15,194 bases of DNA from Oscillospiraceae bacterium (GCA_017936205.1 JAGBGB010000214.1:1-15194); one strand, 5' to 3'; positions 6,840 through 14,909 are shown, counted from the stretch's first letter. The notes: generated by a model not told the origin, from the letters alone. Numbers and translations: made by a program.

Positions 6840-7907
6840 TCAACACCGTCCGATCTTGACAGTAAAGGTAGACCCTTTTCCTACCGTGCTTTCTACACCG
6901 ATTTCCCCATGCATAATATCTATGACCCTTTTCACAAGGGCAAGTCCCAAGCCATTGCCCTGAACAGAGTGGGAGGCATCGCCCTGATAGAACTTCTCAA
7001 ATATATGCGCACCAACCTCCGCAGTCATGCCACAGCCTGTATCGCATACCTTTACCGTAGCATGATGCTCTGTAGCAGTAAGAGATACCCTTACCGTACC
7101 GCCGGGAGGTGTGAACTTAAAGGCATTGGAAAAAAGGTTGCTCCAAACATGATCCAACAGCTCAGCATCCGCTTTTACCCGAACATCCTCTGCAAGCTCT
7201 GTTTCGATTTCGATATTTTTCTTTTCCCACACAGCCTCATATTGCAAAAGGCATCGGCAAAGCTGCTCACCTAAATCGAATTCCGAAATCTCCGGATAAA
7301 TCTGTTGATTCTCCAGACGATTCAGTTTTAGGATATTGGTCAGCATATCTGCCATACGACGCGAACCATCGGTTATGCCCTTGGCATATTCCATCCGCTT
7401 TTCTTCCGAGAGATCAGGAGCTTGCAGAAGCGTTCCGTAATTCTGCATCACAGCAAGGGGCGTTTTCATTTCATGAGACACATTGGCAATAAAGTCTGTA
7501 CGCAGAGTCTCTACGCTGCCAAGCTCCTCCGCCATTTGGTTGATCGCCACGGCAATCTGATTAAAACCCTCCATACCGGAGCTTTGCATAGGCTTGATGC
7601 GAACAGAAAAATCGCCGGACATGATCCTCTCGGTGGCTTCTGTAATCAGCTTTGTAGGTCGCTCAACCATGATTTTGCGGCGAATGTAATCTGCTATTTT
7701 GAAAAGAAAGGTGATCAAAATGACATTCCAAAAGGTTACCTTTGCGGCAGTGGCAATGTTGTGGGAGGTAATGGTGATCCCCAAGGTATCTGCCAATATG
7801 GTCACAAACAGCATCATGCAGCAGGACACAATAAAGCCCACTGTCAAGAAAAATAACAGAAAGCTGCTGACAGATCCCAGCACAGCTCTCATTGTAGGCT
7901 TCTTCAC
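6840..7907 (-). CDS. Sensor histidine kinase (HAMP, HisKA, HATPase_c)
   Basis: A 355-residue membrane histidine kinase. Two membrane segments (about 12-36 and 56-74) flank an external loop of only about 20 residues. A HAMP-like linker (about 80-130) leads to the dimerisation/phosphoacceptor domain with SHEMKTP (His145). The ATPase domain has the N box NLFSNAFKF (N257 and N261), the G1 box DTGCGM (289-294) and the G2 box GNGLGLAL (317-324). It should autophosphorylate on His145 and pass the phosphate to the response regulator encoded just upstream. The start is GTG at 7907, overlapping the regulator's TGA stop in a GTGA unit, with a purine-rich AAGGCGG just before it, which indicates translational coupling. 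The signal is unknown. Confidence 0.95.
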   Translation of the reverse strand: MKKPTMRAVLGSVSSFLLFFLTVGFIVSCCMMLFVTILADTLGITITSHNIATAAKVTFWNVILITFLFKIADYIRRKIMVERPTKLITEATERIMSGDFSVRIKPMQSSGMEGFNQIAVAINQMAEELGSVETLRTDFIANVSHEMKTPLAVMQNYGTLLQAPDLSEEKRMEYAKGITDGSRRMADMLTNILKLNRLENQQIYPEISEFDLGEQLCRCLLQYEAVWEKKNIEIETELAEDVRVKADAELLDHVWSNLFSNAFKFTPPGGTVRVSLTATEHHATVKVCDTGCGMTAEVGAHIFEKFYQGDASHSVQGNGLGLALVKRVIDIMHGEIGVESTVGKGSTFTVKIGRC

Positions 7908-8575
7908 TTGATCACCGCCTTATAGCCAAGTCCGTGGACGGTCTTAATTTCAAAAGCATCACAGTTAGACAGCTTTGCACGGAGCTTCGTCATATACACA
8001 TCAACGGCTCTGGGTGCGGTTTCGGTATCAACATCCCAGAATTCATCCATAAGCTGGGATCTGGTAAAGGTCTTTTTCGGGTAACTGAGCAGCTTGTAAA
8101 GAATACTGAACTCCCGATTGGTAAGAGAAATCTCCACCTCCCCCAAATATGCGGTACGCTCATCCGCATCCATCACGAAGCTGCCAATTTCCAGCTTCCG
8201 TGAGGCTGCGATCTTGGCACGGCGGAGAAGGGCACCGATCCGCAGGAACAATTCATCCAAATCAATGGGCTTGACCATATAATCGTCCACCCCAATGCGG
8301 AAGCCTCTCTGCTTGGAGGCGATGTCATCACGGGCCGTCATGAACAGAATGGGGATATTCTCATTGAGCTCTCGAACCGTTTTTGCAAATTCGAAACCAT
8401 CTATGCCGGGCATCATGATATCCGACACAATCAAGTCGAACACATTCTCATACATGGCATCGTAAGCATCATTGGCATTCAGGCAGCCCACAGCCTCATA
8501 TCCGCTGCGATTCAAGAAGGAGCAAACCGTTTTATTCAGTTCCTTATCATCCTCAACAATTAAGAGCTTAAACAT
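7904..8575 (-). CDS. OmpR-family response regulator
   Basis: A 223-residue DNA-binding response regulator. The receiver domain (about 1-115) has the acidic pocket EDD (8-10), the phosphoacceptor Asp52 in SDIMMPG, Thr80 and Lys102 in VKP. A winged-helix DNA-binding domain of the OmpR/PhoB type (about 125-223) has LTNREFSILYKLL, the recognition-helix region RAVDVYMTKLRAKL and the wing HGLGYKAVIK. ATG 8575 is chosen over the upstream in-frame ATG at 8602 because GCGGAGGGA sits just before it and the receiver fold begins at MFKLLIVEDD. It is the first gene of a four-gene operon with its cognate kinase. A candidate autoregulatory inverted repeat lies in its promoter. Confidence 0.95.
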   Translation of the reverse strand: MFKLLIVEDDKELNKTVCSFLNRSGYEAVGCLNANDAYDAMYENVFDLIVSDIMMPGIDGFEFAKTVRELNENIPILFMTARDDIASKQRGFRIGVDDYMVKPIDLDELFLRIGALLRRAKIAASRKLEIGSFVMDADERTAYLGEVEISLTNREFSILYKLLSYPKKTFTRSQLMDEFWDVDTETAPRAVDVYMTKLRAKLSNCDAFEIKTVHGLGYKAVIK

Positions 8576-8611
8576 TGTAGTCCCTCCGCAACTTCCTATC
8601 ATCTGTCATAC

Positions 8612-8646
8612 AGTATACCATGCAAATGTTAAGGTTTTGTTTGCAT
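8612..8646 (-). promoter_or_regulatory. Extended -10 promoter with inverted repeat for the two-component operon
   Basis: Read on the minus strand, TGGTATACT (8620 to 8612) is an extended -10 element, giving a leader of about 30 bases before the ATG at 8575. There is no good -35. Instead the -35 zone is covered by a 7-bp inverted repeat, ATGCAAA (8620-8626) and TTTGCAT (8640-8646), with a 13-base centre. The layout suits a promoter that depends on an activator or is autoregulated by the response regulator. Confidence 0.5.
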
Positions 8647-8719
8647 TCCACAGGATTATAGGAATTCATCTTAAATACAAATGAGCTTGGTAGGGAGCAT
8701 TCTTGCATACGCAGGGGAA

Positions 8720-8747
8720 AACGAGGTGCCGACAAAAGCACCTCGTT
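8720..8747 (-). terminator. Terminator of the 9445-8762 operon
   Basis: A perfect 10-bp stem, AACGAGGTGC (8720-8729) with GCACCTCGTT (8738-8747), and an 8-base loop, 14 bases beyond the stop of the gene at 8762. On the minus strand the stem runs into TTTTCC; on the plus strand it is followed by CCTTTTT, so it could act in both directions. It separates the helical-protein operon from the two-component operon promoter. Confidence 0.8.
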
Positions 8748-8761
8748 CCTTTTTGGAGGTA

Positions 8762-9064
8762 TCAGGTTTTCTTTGCTGCTTCGTAGCGTTCCTTCGCAGC
8801 TGCGGTTCTTGCCTTTGCTTCTGCAATCTGCGCATCACGCTCTTCTTGCAGTCTTGCGGCTCTCTCAGTCGAACTCATATGTGCATCATCCCAATGTTTT
8901 TTCGCATTGGCCTTTGCCCCGGCGAAGGTATTCCGCCCTCTGTTTTCTTCAAAACTCGCCTTTGCTTCAGCCTTCACCGCTTCGAAATTCGCCTTATCCA
9001 CCTCATGCTGTGCCTTTGCACTTTCCTTCATATCCCGGAAGGCCTTCTTGAAAAAGCTTGCCAT
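8762..9064 (-). CDS. Ala/Lys/Glu-rich helical protein, 100 aa
   Basis: A small, highly charged protein of low complexity: 25 of 100 residues are Ala, most others Lys, Glu, Arg and Asp. It starts with an amphipathic segment (MASFFKKAFRDMKESAK) and continues as predicted continuous helix or coiled coil. Helix breakers occur only around ENRGRNTFAGAKA (about 40-52) and HMSSTER (about 62-68). It has no signal peptide and no membrane segment. I know no function for it. Its ATG follows the TAA of the upstream gene by 6 bases and the ribosome binding site AAGGAG overlaps that stop codon, so the two are coupled. The conserved-looking composition could suit a membrane-surface or nucleic-acid-associated protein, but nothing decides between these. 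Confidence 0.75.
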   Translation of the reverse strand: MASFFKKAFRDMKESAKAQHEVDKANFEAVKAEAKASFEENRGRNTFAGAKANAKKHWDDAHMSSTERAARLQEERDAQIAEAKARTAAAKERYEAAKKT

Positions 9065-9070
9065 TGCTCC

Positions 9071-9445
9071 TTACCCTTCCTCTTTCATAATTCTATCACT
9101 TAAAGCAACAATTCTATCCGCATATTTTTTGCGCCGTGCACTCAGGAGGCGAGTGTAGATGGGATAGTTGAGGATTACCATCAGCATACCCACAACTCCG
9201 ATCACGATGCCGTAAAGCATAGGATTCGGAATCCCTACCAGCTCTGCAATGTCGGTCATCACAAGGCTCATGCCGCTTCCCATAATCAGAGCGCCGATGC
9301 TGCCGAAGATGTAGGCAAACACATTTGCCGGGCGCCTCACCTTGGCATCTAATTCCCTGAGCTCATCAAGATCGGTATGTTCCCTTTCGGTGTACTGTGT
9401 GCGGATTTTCTGCACGAGAAATGCTTGATCGTTCTGATTCATCAT
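9071..9445 (-). CDS. Small two-helix membrane protein, paralogue of 5548-5949
   Basis: A 124-residue protein from ATG 9445, chosen because AGAGG lies 6 bases upstream; a longer frame to 9499 adds 18 residues that would include the promoter. A charged N-terminal half (QYTEREHTDLDELRELDAKV) precedes two membrane segments (about 41-63 and 70-91), then YPIYTRLLSARRKKYADR and a basic/acidic tail. GALI-G-GMSLVMTD at the end of helix one, YPIY after helix two, and a terminal (S/T)D pair before the last Lys are shared with 5548-5949. It is the first gene of a two-gene operon with the helical protein. Function unknown; the paralogy links the two minus-strand operons. Confidence 0.8.
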   Translation of the reverse strand: MMNQNDQAFLVQKIRTQYTEREHTDLDELRELDAKVRRPANVFAYIFGSIGALIMGSGMSLVMTDIAELVGIPNPMLYGIVIGVVGMLMVILNYPIYTRLLSARRKKYADRIVALSDRIMKEEG

Positions 9446-9475
9446 ATTCAACCTCTTTCTTTCAGTTATGGGCAC

Positions 9476-9511
9476 ATTGTACCTTGCGGATGTTTTCAAA
9501 AGATTTGAAAA
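9476..9511 (-). promoter_or_regulatory. Candidate promoter and operator of the 9445-8762 operon
   Basis: On the minus strand TACAAT (9481 to 9476) is a good -10 about 30 bases upstream of ATG 9445. No recognisable -35 hexamer exists; the -35 zone is filled by a perfect 8-bp inverted repeat TTTTCAAA-AGA-TTTGAAAA (9493-9511). The palindrome is a plausible binding site for a dimeric regulator. Confidence 0.45.
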
Positions 9512-9554
9512 ATGTTTGAGTTTTGTTAATCATCCCAATTTTTTCGCCCTGCTA

Positions 9555-9583
9555 TTGACGAGTTTTAGCTCACATGGTACAAT
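9555..9583 (+). promoter_or_regulatory. Sigma-A promoter of the large secreted protein
   Basis: TTGACG (9555-9560), 17-base spacer, TACAAT (9578-9583) preceded by TGG, so the -10 is also extended. It is one of the best promoter matches in the window. The leader is about 27 bases. The ribosome binding site GGAGAGG (9600-9606) lies about 10 bases before ATG 9617, slightly far. Confidence 0.8.
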
Positions 9584-9616
9584 GAAACATATCTTAACCG
9601 GAGAGGATGTGTACCT

Positions 9617-12600
9617 ATGAAGCATCGAGTTCTGTCCCTGTTTTTGACCCTTGCCTGTGTACTGTCCCTGTTCTCCCTCGGAGCAGCGAGCCCTGTGGAG
9701 GTACAGGCAGCAGAGGGCATCCCCGACATTCTGCTGTATGAAAGCAACAGTAGTGCTGCGGAATTCCAAATTTCCACCCCGGAGGGCTTGCAGAAATTCT
9801 CCCAATTAGGGCAAAGCTATACCTTTGCAGGGAAAACCATCCGCATGATCTGTGACATTGATATGGAAGGCTTTCCCTATACGCCTCCTGTGACCTTTGC
9901 AGGTATCTTTGACGGTGGCTTCCATGCTGTGAAGCGGCTGAAGGTTACTACCAAGGATGCCAACTGCGGCTTCATCGGTAAAATTAGCGCTACCGGTGTG
10001 CTGCGGAATCTGGGCATGGAGGGCTGTGTTTTTACTGCCACCTGCAGCAAGGATGGCTGGAGAGCCGGCTGCCTTGCAGGTATCGTAGAAAAGGGGCTTG
10101 TAGAAAACTGCTGGAGCTCCTCCGATATTAGCATCTCCGGCGGCTACGACTACCTATCTGTAGGCGGCATCGTAGGCGGGCTCCACGGCGGTGCTGTTGT
10201 GAAAAATTGCTATTTCGCCGGCACTGCCACTGGTGTCAAGGCTGCCTCGGGCATCTCAGGCTGGTGCCAGGGCAGCAGTGAAAGCTATGTGGGCCAGATC
10301 TACAACTGCGTCAACATGGGTCAGCTTGTTGCATCGGAAAGCAAATACGCCATTGGTCGCTACAGCAATAGTATTGTAGAATCCAACAAGTCCAAAGCCA
10401 TGTTCAACAATTACTATTTTGACAAGGGCTACACAGACTACGATTGGGCGAGCAGCAACTCTCAAATCTCCAGACATCATCTGGGAACCGGTCGCTTGGC
10501 ATACCTGCTGAATGCGGCGTCTCCCTTAGGGGGAGCCCCTGTATGGTCTCAGGGTGCCATCTTCCCGGAGCTGCAGAAAACCGGCGGTGTCTATCCCCTG
10601 TCAGTCAGCTTCGTAGCGAAGGGCAAGACCAGCAAGGCTACCCTGTATCTAAATGCAGGAGATACCTACACCGTCGGTGTTCCCGAAAGCATTTCTGTCA
10701 GCCTCAGTGCCAATGCAGGTACGGTACAGGGTCGCAGCTATTTAATGCCCGACAAGGCAGCCTCCCTGACAGTTACCGTAGATGCTGCCAATATTGCAGA
10801 TTACAGCAGCTTCCCCAATGAATCTATCTATGTGGTCACGGATGCTGCGGGCTTCACCGCCCTGTCCACAGCGGTGAACAGCGGCAAGACCTTTACAGGA
10901 AAGAGCCTGTATATGCTGTGTGACATCAACATGGAATATGCCCTCCATACGCCCATTGGTCAGTTTGTATCTGATTCCAACTGGAGCAAATCCTTCTCCG
11001 GCAGCTTCTACGGTAACAATTTCAAGGTGCTGAGTCTGAAGGTCAACAACAGTGCCCTGAACGGCGGCGGTCTGTTCGGCAGCTGCTATCAGGCGTACTT
11101 TAACGGTCTGCATATCTTCAACGGCTCCGTCACCTGCGGGAACCGTGCAGGCGGCATTACAGGCTATGCCGATGGCTGCACTTTCGAATTCTGCACCAAC
11201 GGTGCAAGCATCAAGTCCACCACCGGCAGCGACGGCATCGGCGGTCTGGCAGGTGTGGCAAGAATGAGCTCCGTCTTCAACTACTGCGGAAACTTCGGCA
11301 CCATTACCGCTGTGGCAAGAGGTGCCGCAGGCATCGCAGGCTGGGGGCAGGGAAATATTCAAATGACCGGTTGCTTCAACACAGGTACGGTCACGGCCAC
11401 CGGCGATATAGCTGCCCTTGCCCGTGTGAAAACAGACTACACTCCCGAATTCAAGGACTGCTTCTATCTGAACACTGCCTGTGGAACCTCCGCAGCCGGC
11501 ACTGCGACCAATGTACAACGCTTCCGCTCCGGCATCGTAGGCTCCTATATCAACACCTCCTCCCGAAGCAGAATCGGCAACGGTGTTTATACCAACACCC
11601 CTGTGATCCCCGCTATTTGTACCCCAAATCAGCAGCCTGCCATCTGTACTCGCCTGTATGCCTATGCAGATGGGGTCCAGCTGGGCTATCAGACCATCTG
11701 TGCCAATTTGGGAGACGACCTACCCTACACCACTGCGGCGAATTACTACAGTGCAGTCCCCTTCCCCGCTCCCGACGCAGTGACCTCCTATGCCTATCCT
11801 ACAGGCGTTCCCTTCTCCATTACCTATGTAGCAAATGGCGGCAGCTGGAAGGGAACAGGAGCCTCCTCCTATACCCGTGCCCCCGGTGTAGGTCTGCCGG
11901 ATGAAAGCATGATCTATAAGGAAGGCTTTGCCTTTGCAGGCTGGTATGAGCAATCCAACCTTACAGGGCAGCCCATGGCAGCCATCCCTCCCGGAACTGC
12001 AGGGAACAAAACCCTCTATGCCAAGTGGTCTGCCCCCATAGAGATCCGCACTGTAGCGGACTACCTTGCCTTCGCCAATGCAGTCAACAGTAGCAACAGC
12101 TATAGCGACAAATATGTATCCATCAAAGCCGATTTAGACTTCGGCGGTCAGACCATCCCCTGTGTCGGCACAAAAGCAGCCCCCTTCTGCGGTGTACTGG
12201 ACGGCGGCGGTCACAGCCTGAAGAACTTCTTGATCCAAGGTGACGATGCCCAAGGTCTTATCGGCTATCTAAAAGAAGGCACCGTCAAATTCCTCTATGT
12301 AGAGGATGCCACTGTTTCCGGAAAGACCAACACCGGCAGCGTGGTAGGCATCAATGACAAGGGCCTGGTCTTAGGCTGCATCAGCTCCGCCCAGGTCAAG
12401 TCCACCTGGACAAGCTACGACTACAAGCTGCTGTGTCAAAATGTCCGCTACGCAGGTGGAAACGACCCTTCCCCCAACTCCGTAGAGGAACGGATCCCCC
12501 GTATGAAGACCTTGCTGAAAAAGTACGCCCCGGACATCGTCGGCTTCCAGGAATACGATTCCGTCTGGAAGACCCCCATTGAAAGTGTCCTCACCGGCTA

Positions 12601-14641
12601 CAGCAAGCAGCTGGTCTTCGGCAACACCAACGCACAGAATGCAGGCTGTCCCATTTACTGGAATAGCAGCAAATTCTCCGCTCTGGAAAAGGGCACCTTC
12701 TGGCTCACCCCCACACCGGATGTCATGTCCGTAGGCTGGGGCACTACCCAATATCGAACCTGCTCCTTCGCCGTGCTGAAGGTCAAGAGCTGTGATATCC
12801 TTGTAATTGCCGCCAATACCCATTTGGATACCACATCCGATGCTTCCCGTGTCAACGGCATGAAGCTGATCATGGACCGCATGACAGCTCTGAAGGAGAA
12901 GTACGCCGCCAAGGGCTACAACGAGATCTACTTCCACATTATGGGTGACTTCAACATCCAGCCCTCCTCTGCCCTAATTCAAGATCTAAGCACCAAGCTG
13001 ACGGAAGCCCGTTTTTCCGCAGCAACTCTGGGCACTCCCGTAAATCAGGGAACATATAACTCCTTCAAGGAAACCCAGAGCAGCTTAGGTGACTTTATGT
13101 TCATCAGCAACAACGTAGATGTGCCCTACTACAAGGTCGCTACCGACAGGGTCAACGGCTATGCTGTCTCCGACCATTTCGCCCTGTACGGGGAGCTCCG
13201 CCTGGGCGGCAACTCCCACGGCGGCATTACTGCAGAGAATCACGGTATGATCCTCGGCTGTGCCTACACCGGAACCATTACCACCACCGCAGGCAGCTCC
13301 GGCATTGCAGCAGAAAATACAGGTCATATCCTCAATTCCTACAGCCAATACAGCAGCACCGCAAGTGCCGTCCTTGCCAACGCCATTACCACCAAGTATA
13401 ATCAGGGCAAGGTGGACTTCTGCTACTATCCTGAGGGCAAGGGCCTTGCAGGAGCAGGCTCCACTGTAGCAGATCTGAAAGCAGCAGAGGTTCCCGAAAA
13501 GCTGAATCGGCTGCTGAGCCTGTGGGTACGCAAGGATGGTGTTCACAACGGACTTCCCTTCGTCTGCCGAGATCACAGCCCTGTCTACACAGATCTGGGG
13601 AATGGAACCCATCGTGTCAGCTGCAGCCTGTGCAGTGAGGATCTGCGCATTGATTCCCACAGTATGACAGAAGGTGCTTGTTCCCTCTGTGGCTGCCTTG
13701 CAGCTCCCAAGGTGGATGAAGCCGTTGTGCTCCGTCACAGCCTGAACTTGGAAAGTGATATTTCCATCAACTATGCCGTGCAGGCAGAGCAGCTGGAGAG
13801 CTATGACAGCTTCTACCTCAGCTGCCAAATCCCCGATTACGAGGGCAACCTCTACAAGGGCACAAGCACCGTTGTAATTCAGCCCGAATTAAAAGGAAGC
13901 TATTATTACTTCACCCTTACAGGTCTGACTGCGGTTCAGATCAACGACAACATCCAAGCCACCCTCACCATGAAGAAGGGCTCCCAAAGCTACATCTCTA
14001 CGGCAGATTCCTACAGCGTAGCTACCTATGCCTACGCCCAGCTGAACAAGGTGGATGTAGCAGCCCCCCTGAAGCGTCTGTGTGCAGAGCTTCTGCGTTA
14101 TGGTGCCAAGGCACAGCTTTATAAGGGCTACAGAACCGATGCTCTTGCAGATACCTCCCTCAGCAGTGCGCAGGCAGCCAATCTGTCCGATCTGAATGGG
14201 GTACGCTTTGGAAATCACAATGAGGATCTGCAGGATCTGCCCGCACCCCAAATCGCTTGGATCGGCAAGTCCTTGGATCTGAATAGCAAGGTCACCCTAA
14301 AGTATGTATTCTCCGCCTCCGACTACACAGCCAGCATAGAGGATCTCCGCCTGAAGGTCCGCTTCTCGGATGTGAACGGCAAGGTCGTGGAACAGACTCT
14401 CACAGGAGCCAAGCTCTACAGGCCCGATCAGCTCTGGTATGCCTTCGAGTTGGACTCCCTCCTTGCAGCAGAGCTGAGAAGTGTGGTCTCCGCAGCGGTT
14501 TACAGCGGCGAAACCCAAGTCTCCACCACCATGGTCTACAGTCCTGATACCTATGCCAACGGTAAGGAAGGCAGCCTCCTGACCCTGTGCCAAGCCCTCT
14601 TCGCCTACTCCGACAGCGCAAAAGCCTTCTTCGCAAAATAG
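9617..14641 (+). CDS. Large secreted protein: GLUG-like repeats, InlB-type repeat, EEP-type hydrolase domain
   Basis: A 1674-residue exported protein. The signal peptide (1-31) ends near VEVQA-A. GLUG-like repeats, with units such as GGIVGGLHGGAVVKNCYFAG, occur in three blocks: about 55-275, 400-620 and 815-935. An InlB-type repeat lies at about 730-805 (ITYVANGGSW, FAGWYE, TLYAKW). Residues about 935-1195 form an endonuclease/exonuclease/phosphatase domain with the expected catalytic set: N942 in CQNVR, E979 in GFQEYD, H1069 in NTHLD, D1111 and N1113 in GDFN, and D1186-H1187 in SDH. Repeat-like sequence resumes after it (HGGITAENHGMILGCAYTG). A Cys/His motif (about 1320-1360, SCSLC and CSLCGC) precedes a C-terminal domain (about 1370-1674) of a kind seen in clostridial secreted proteins. 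The hydrolase could cleave nucleic acid or a phosphoester outside the cell; the substrate is unknown. No LPXTG, dockerin or S-layer homology motif was seen, so its attachment is unclear. Confidence 0.9.
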   Translation: MKHRVLSLFLTLACVLSLFSLGAASPVEVQAAEGIPDILLYESNSSAAEFQISTPEGLQKFSQLGQSYTFAGKTIRMICDIDMEGFPYTPPVTFAGIFDGGFHAVKRLKVTTKDANCGFIGKISATGVLRNLGMEGCVFTATCSKDGWRAGCLAGIVEKGLVENCWSSSDISISGGYDYLSVGGIVGGLHGGAVVKNCYFAGTATGVKAASGISGWCQGSSESYVGQIYNCVNMGQLVASESKYAIGRYSNSIVESNKSKAMFNNYYFDKGYTDYDWASSNSQISRHHLGTGRLAYLLNAASPLGGAPVWSQGAIFPELQKTGGVYPLSVSFVAKGKTSKATLYLNAGDTYTVGVPESISVSLSANAGTVQGRSYLMPDKAASLTVTVDAANIADYSSFPNESIYVVTDAAGFTALSTAVNSGKTFTGKSLYMLCDINMEYALHTPIGQFVSDSNWSKSFSGSFYGNNFKVLSLKVNNSALNGGGLFGSCYQAYFNGLHIFNGSVTCGNRAGGITGYADGCTFEFCTNGASIKSTTGSDGIGGLAGVARMSSVFNYCGNFGTITAVARGAAGIAGWGQGNIQMTGCFNTGTVTATGDIAALARVKTDYTPEFKDCFYLNTACGTSAAGTATNVQRFRSGIVGSYINTSSRSRIGNGVYTNTPVIPAICTPNQQPAICTRLYAYADGVQLGYQTICANLGDDLPYTTAANYYSAVPFPAPDAVTSYAYPTGVPFSITYVANGGSWKGTGASSYTRAPGVGLPDESMIYKEGFAFAGWYEQSNLTGQPMAAIPPGTAGNKTLYAKWSAPIEIRTVADYLAFANAVNSSNSYSDKYVSIKADLDFGGQTIPCVGTKAAPFCGVLDGGGHSLKNFLIQGDDAQGLIGYLKEGTVKFLYVEDATVSGKTNTGSVVGINDKGLVLGCISSAQVKSTWTSYDYKLLCQNVRYAGGNDPSPNSVEERIPRMKTLLKKYAPDIVGFQEYDSVWKTPIESVLTGYSKQLVFGNTNAQNAGCPIYWNSSKFSALEKGTFWLTPTPDVMSVGWGTTQYRTCSFAVLKVKSCDILVIAANTHLDTTSDASRVNGMKLIMDRMTALKEKYAAKGYNEIYFHIMGDFNIQPSSALIQDLSTKLTEARFSAATLGTPVNQGTYNSFKETQSSLGDFMFISNNVDVPYYKVATDRVNGYAVSDHFALYGELRLGGNSHGGITAENHGMILGCAYTGTITTTAGSSGIAAENTGHILNSYSQYSSTASAVLANAITTKYNQGKVDFCYYPEGKGLAGAGSTVADLKAAEVPEKLNRLLSLWVRKDGVHNGLPFVCRDHSPVYTDLGNGTHRVSCSLCSEDLRIDSHSMTEGACSLCGCLAAPKVDEAVVLRHSLNLESDISINYAVQAEQLESYDSFYLSCQIPDYEGNLYKGTSTVVIQPELKGSYYYFTLTGLTAVQINDNIQATLTMKKGSQSYISTADSYSVATYAYAQLNKVDVAAPLKRLCAELLRYGAKAQLYKGYRTDALADTSLSSAQAANLSDLNGVRFGNHNEDLQDLPAPQIAWIGKSLDLNSKVTLKYVFSASDYTASIEDLRLKVRFSDVNGKVVEQTLTGAKLYRPDQLWYAFELDSLLAAELRSVVSAAVYSGETQVSTTMVYSPDTYANGKEGSLLTLCQALFAYSDSAKAFFAK

Positions 14642-14684
14642 CACCGGCATATATCTGCATATTATCCCCCTATTCCCCGACACC

Positions 14685-14909
14685 ATGCCCAAAACCCGTC
14701 GGATCAAGGAGATCAAGGCTCGGATTCGCCAAGAGTTCAAGAGCGAGAAGGGATATCCCTCCTGGGCTCAATCCTCCGACTGGTCCCTTGGTGCAGACGA
14801 AAAGCCCATGACCTATGTGAAAAAGGGGAAATCCAGCGGCTCCAAGCACAGCTGGATCTTCCGAGACGAAAGCACGGGCGAGCTTACCACAGTAGAACAG
14901 TATGATTAA
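14685..14909 (+). CDS. Small basic protein, 74 aa
   Basis: A short protein with a very basic N-terminal helix (MPKTRRIKEIKARIRQEFKS) and a compact C-terminal part with PSWAQSSDW, KPMTYVKKGK and WIFRDESTGELTTVEQYD. The ending resembles a small family of clostridial hypothetical proteins in which a Trp-rich segment is followed by a DxxTGE...VEQY motif; this is from memory and is not certain. It starts 43 bases after the large secreted protein's stop, with no terminator between, so it is probably on the same transcript. No ribosome binding site is visible: the bases before the ATG are C-rich. The start could be elsewhere, or the gene could be a remnant or be translated by re-initiation. No function is known. 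Confidence 0.6.
   Translation: MPKTRRIKEIKARIRQEFKSEKGYPSWAQSSDWSLGADEKPMTYVKKGKSSGSKHSWIFRDESTGELTTVEQYD

Noticed and set aside
10742..11518. Long minus-strand open frame (258 codons) inside the secreted-protein gene, with similar ones at 12371-12937 and 13085-13828
   Set aside because: They mirror the Gly/Thr/Ala-rich codon pattern of the plus-strand gene and have low-complexity products; the plus frame has signal peptide, repeats and catalytic motifs.
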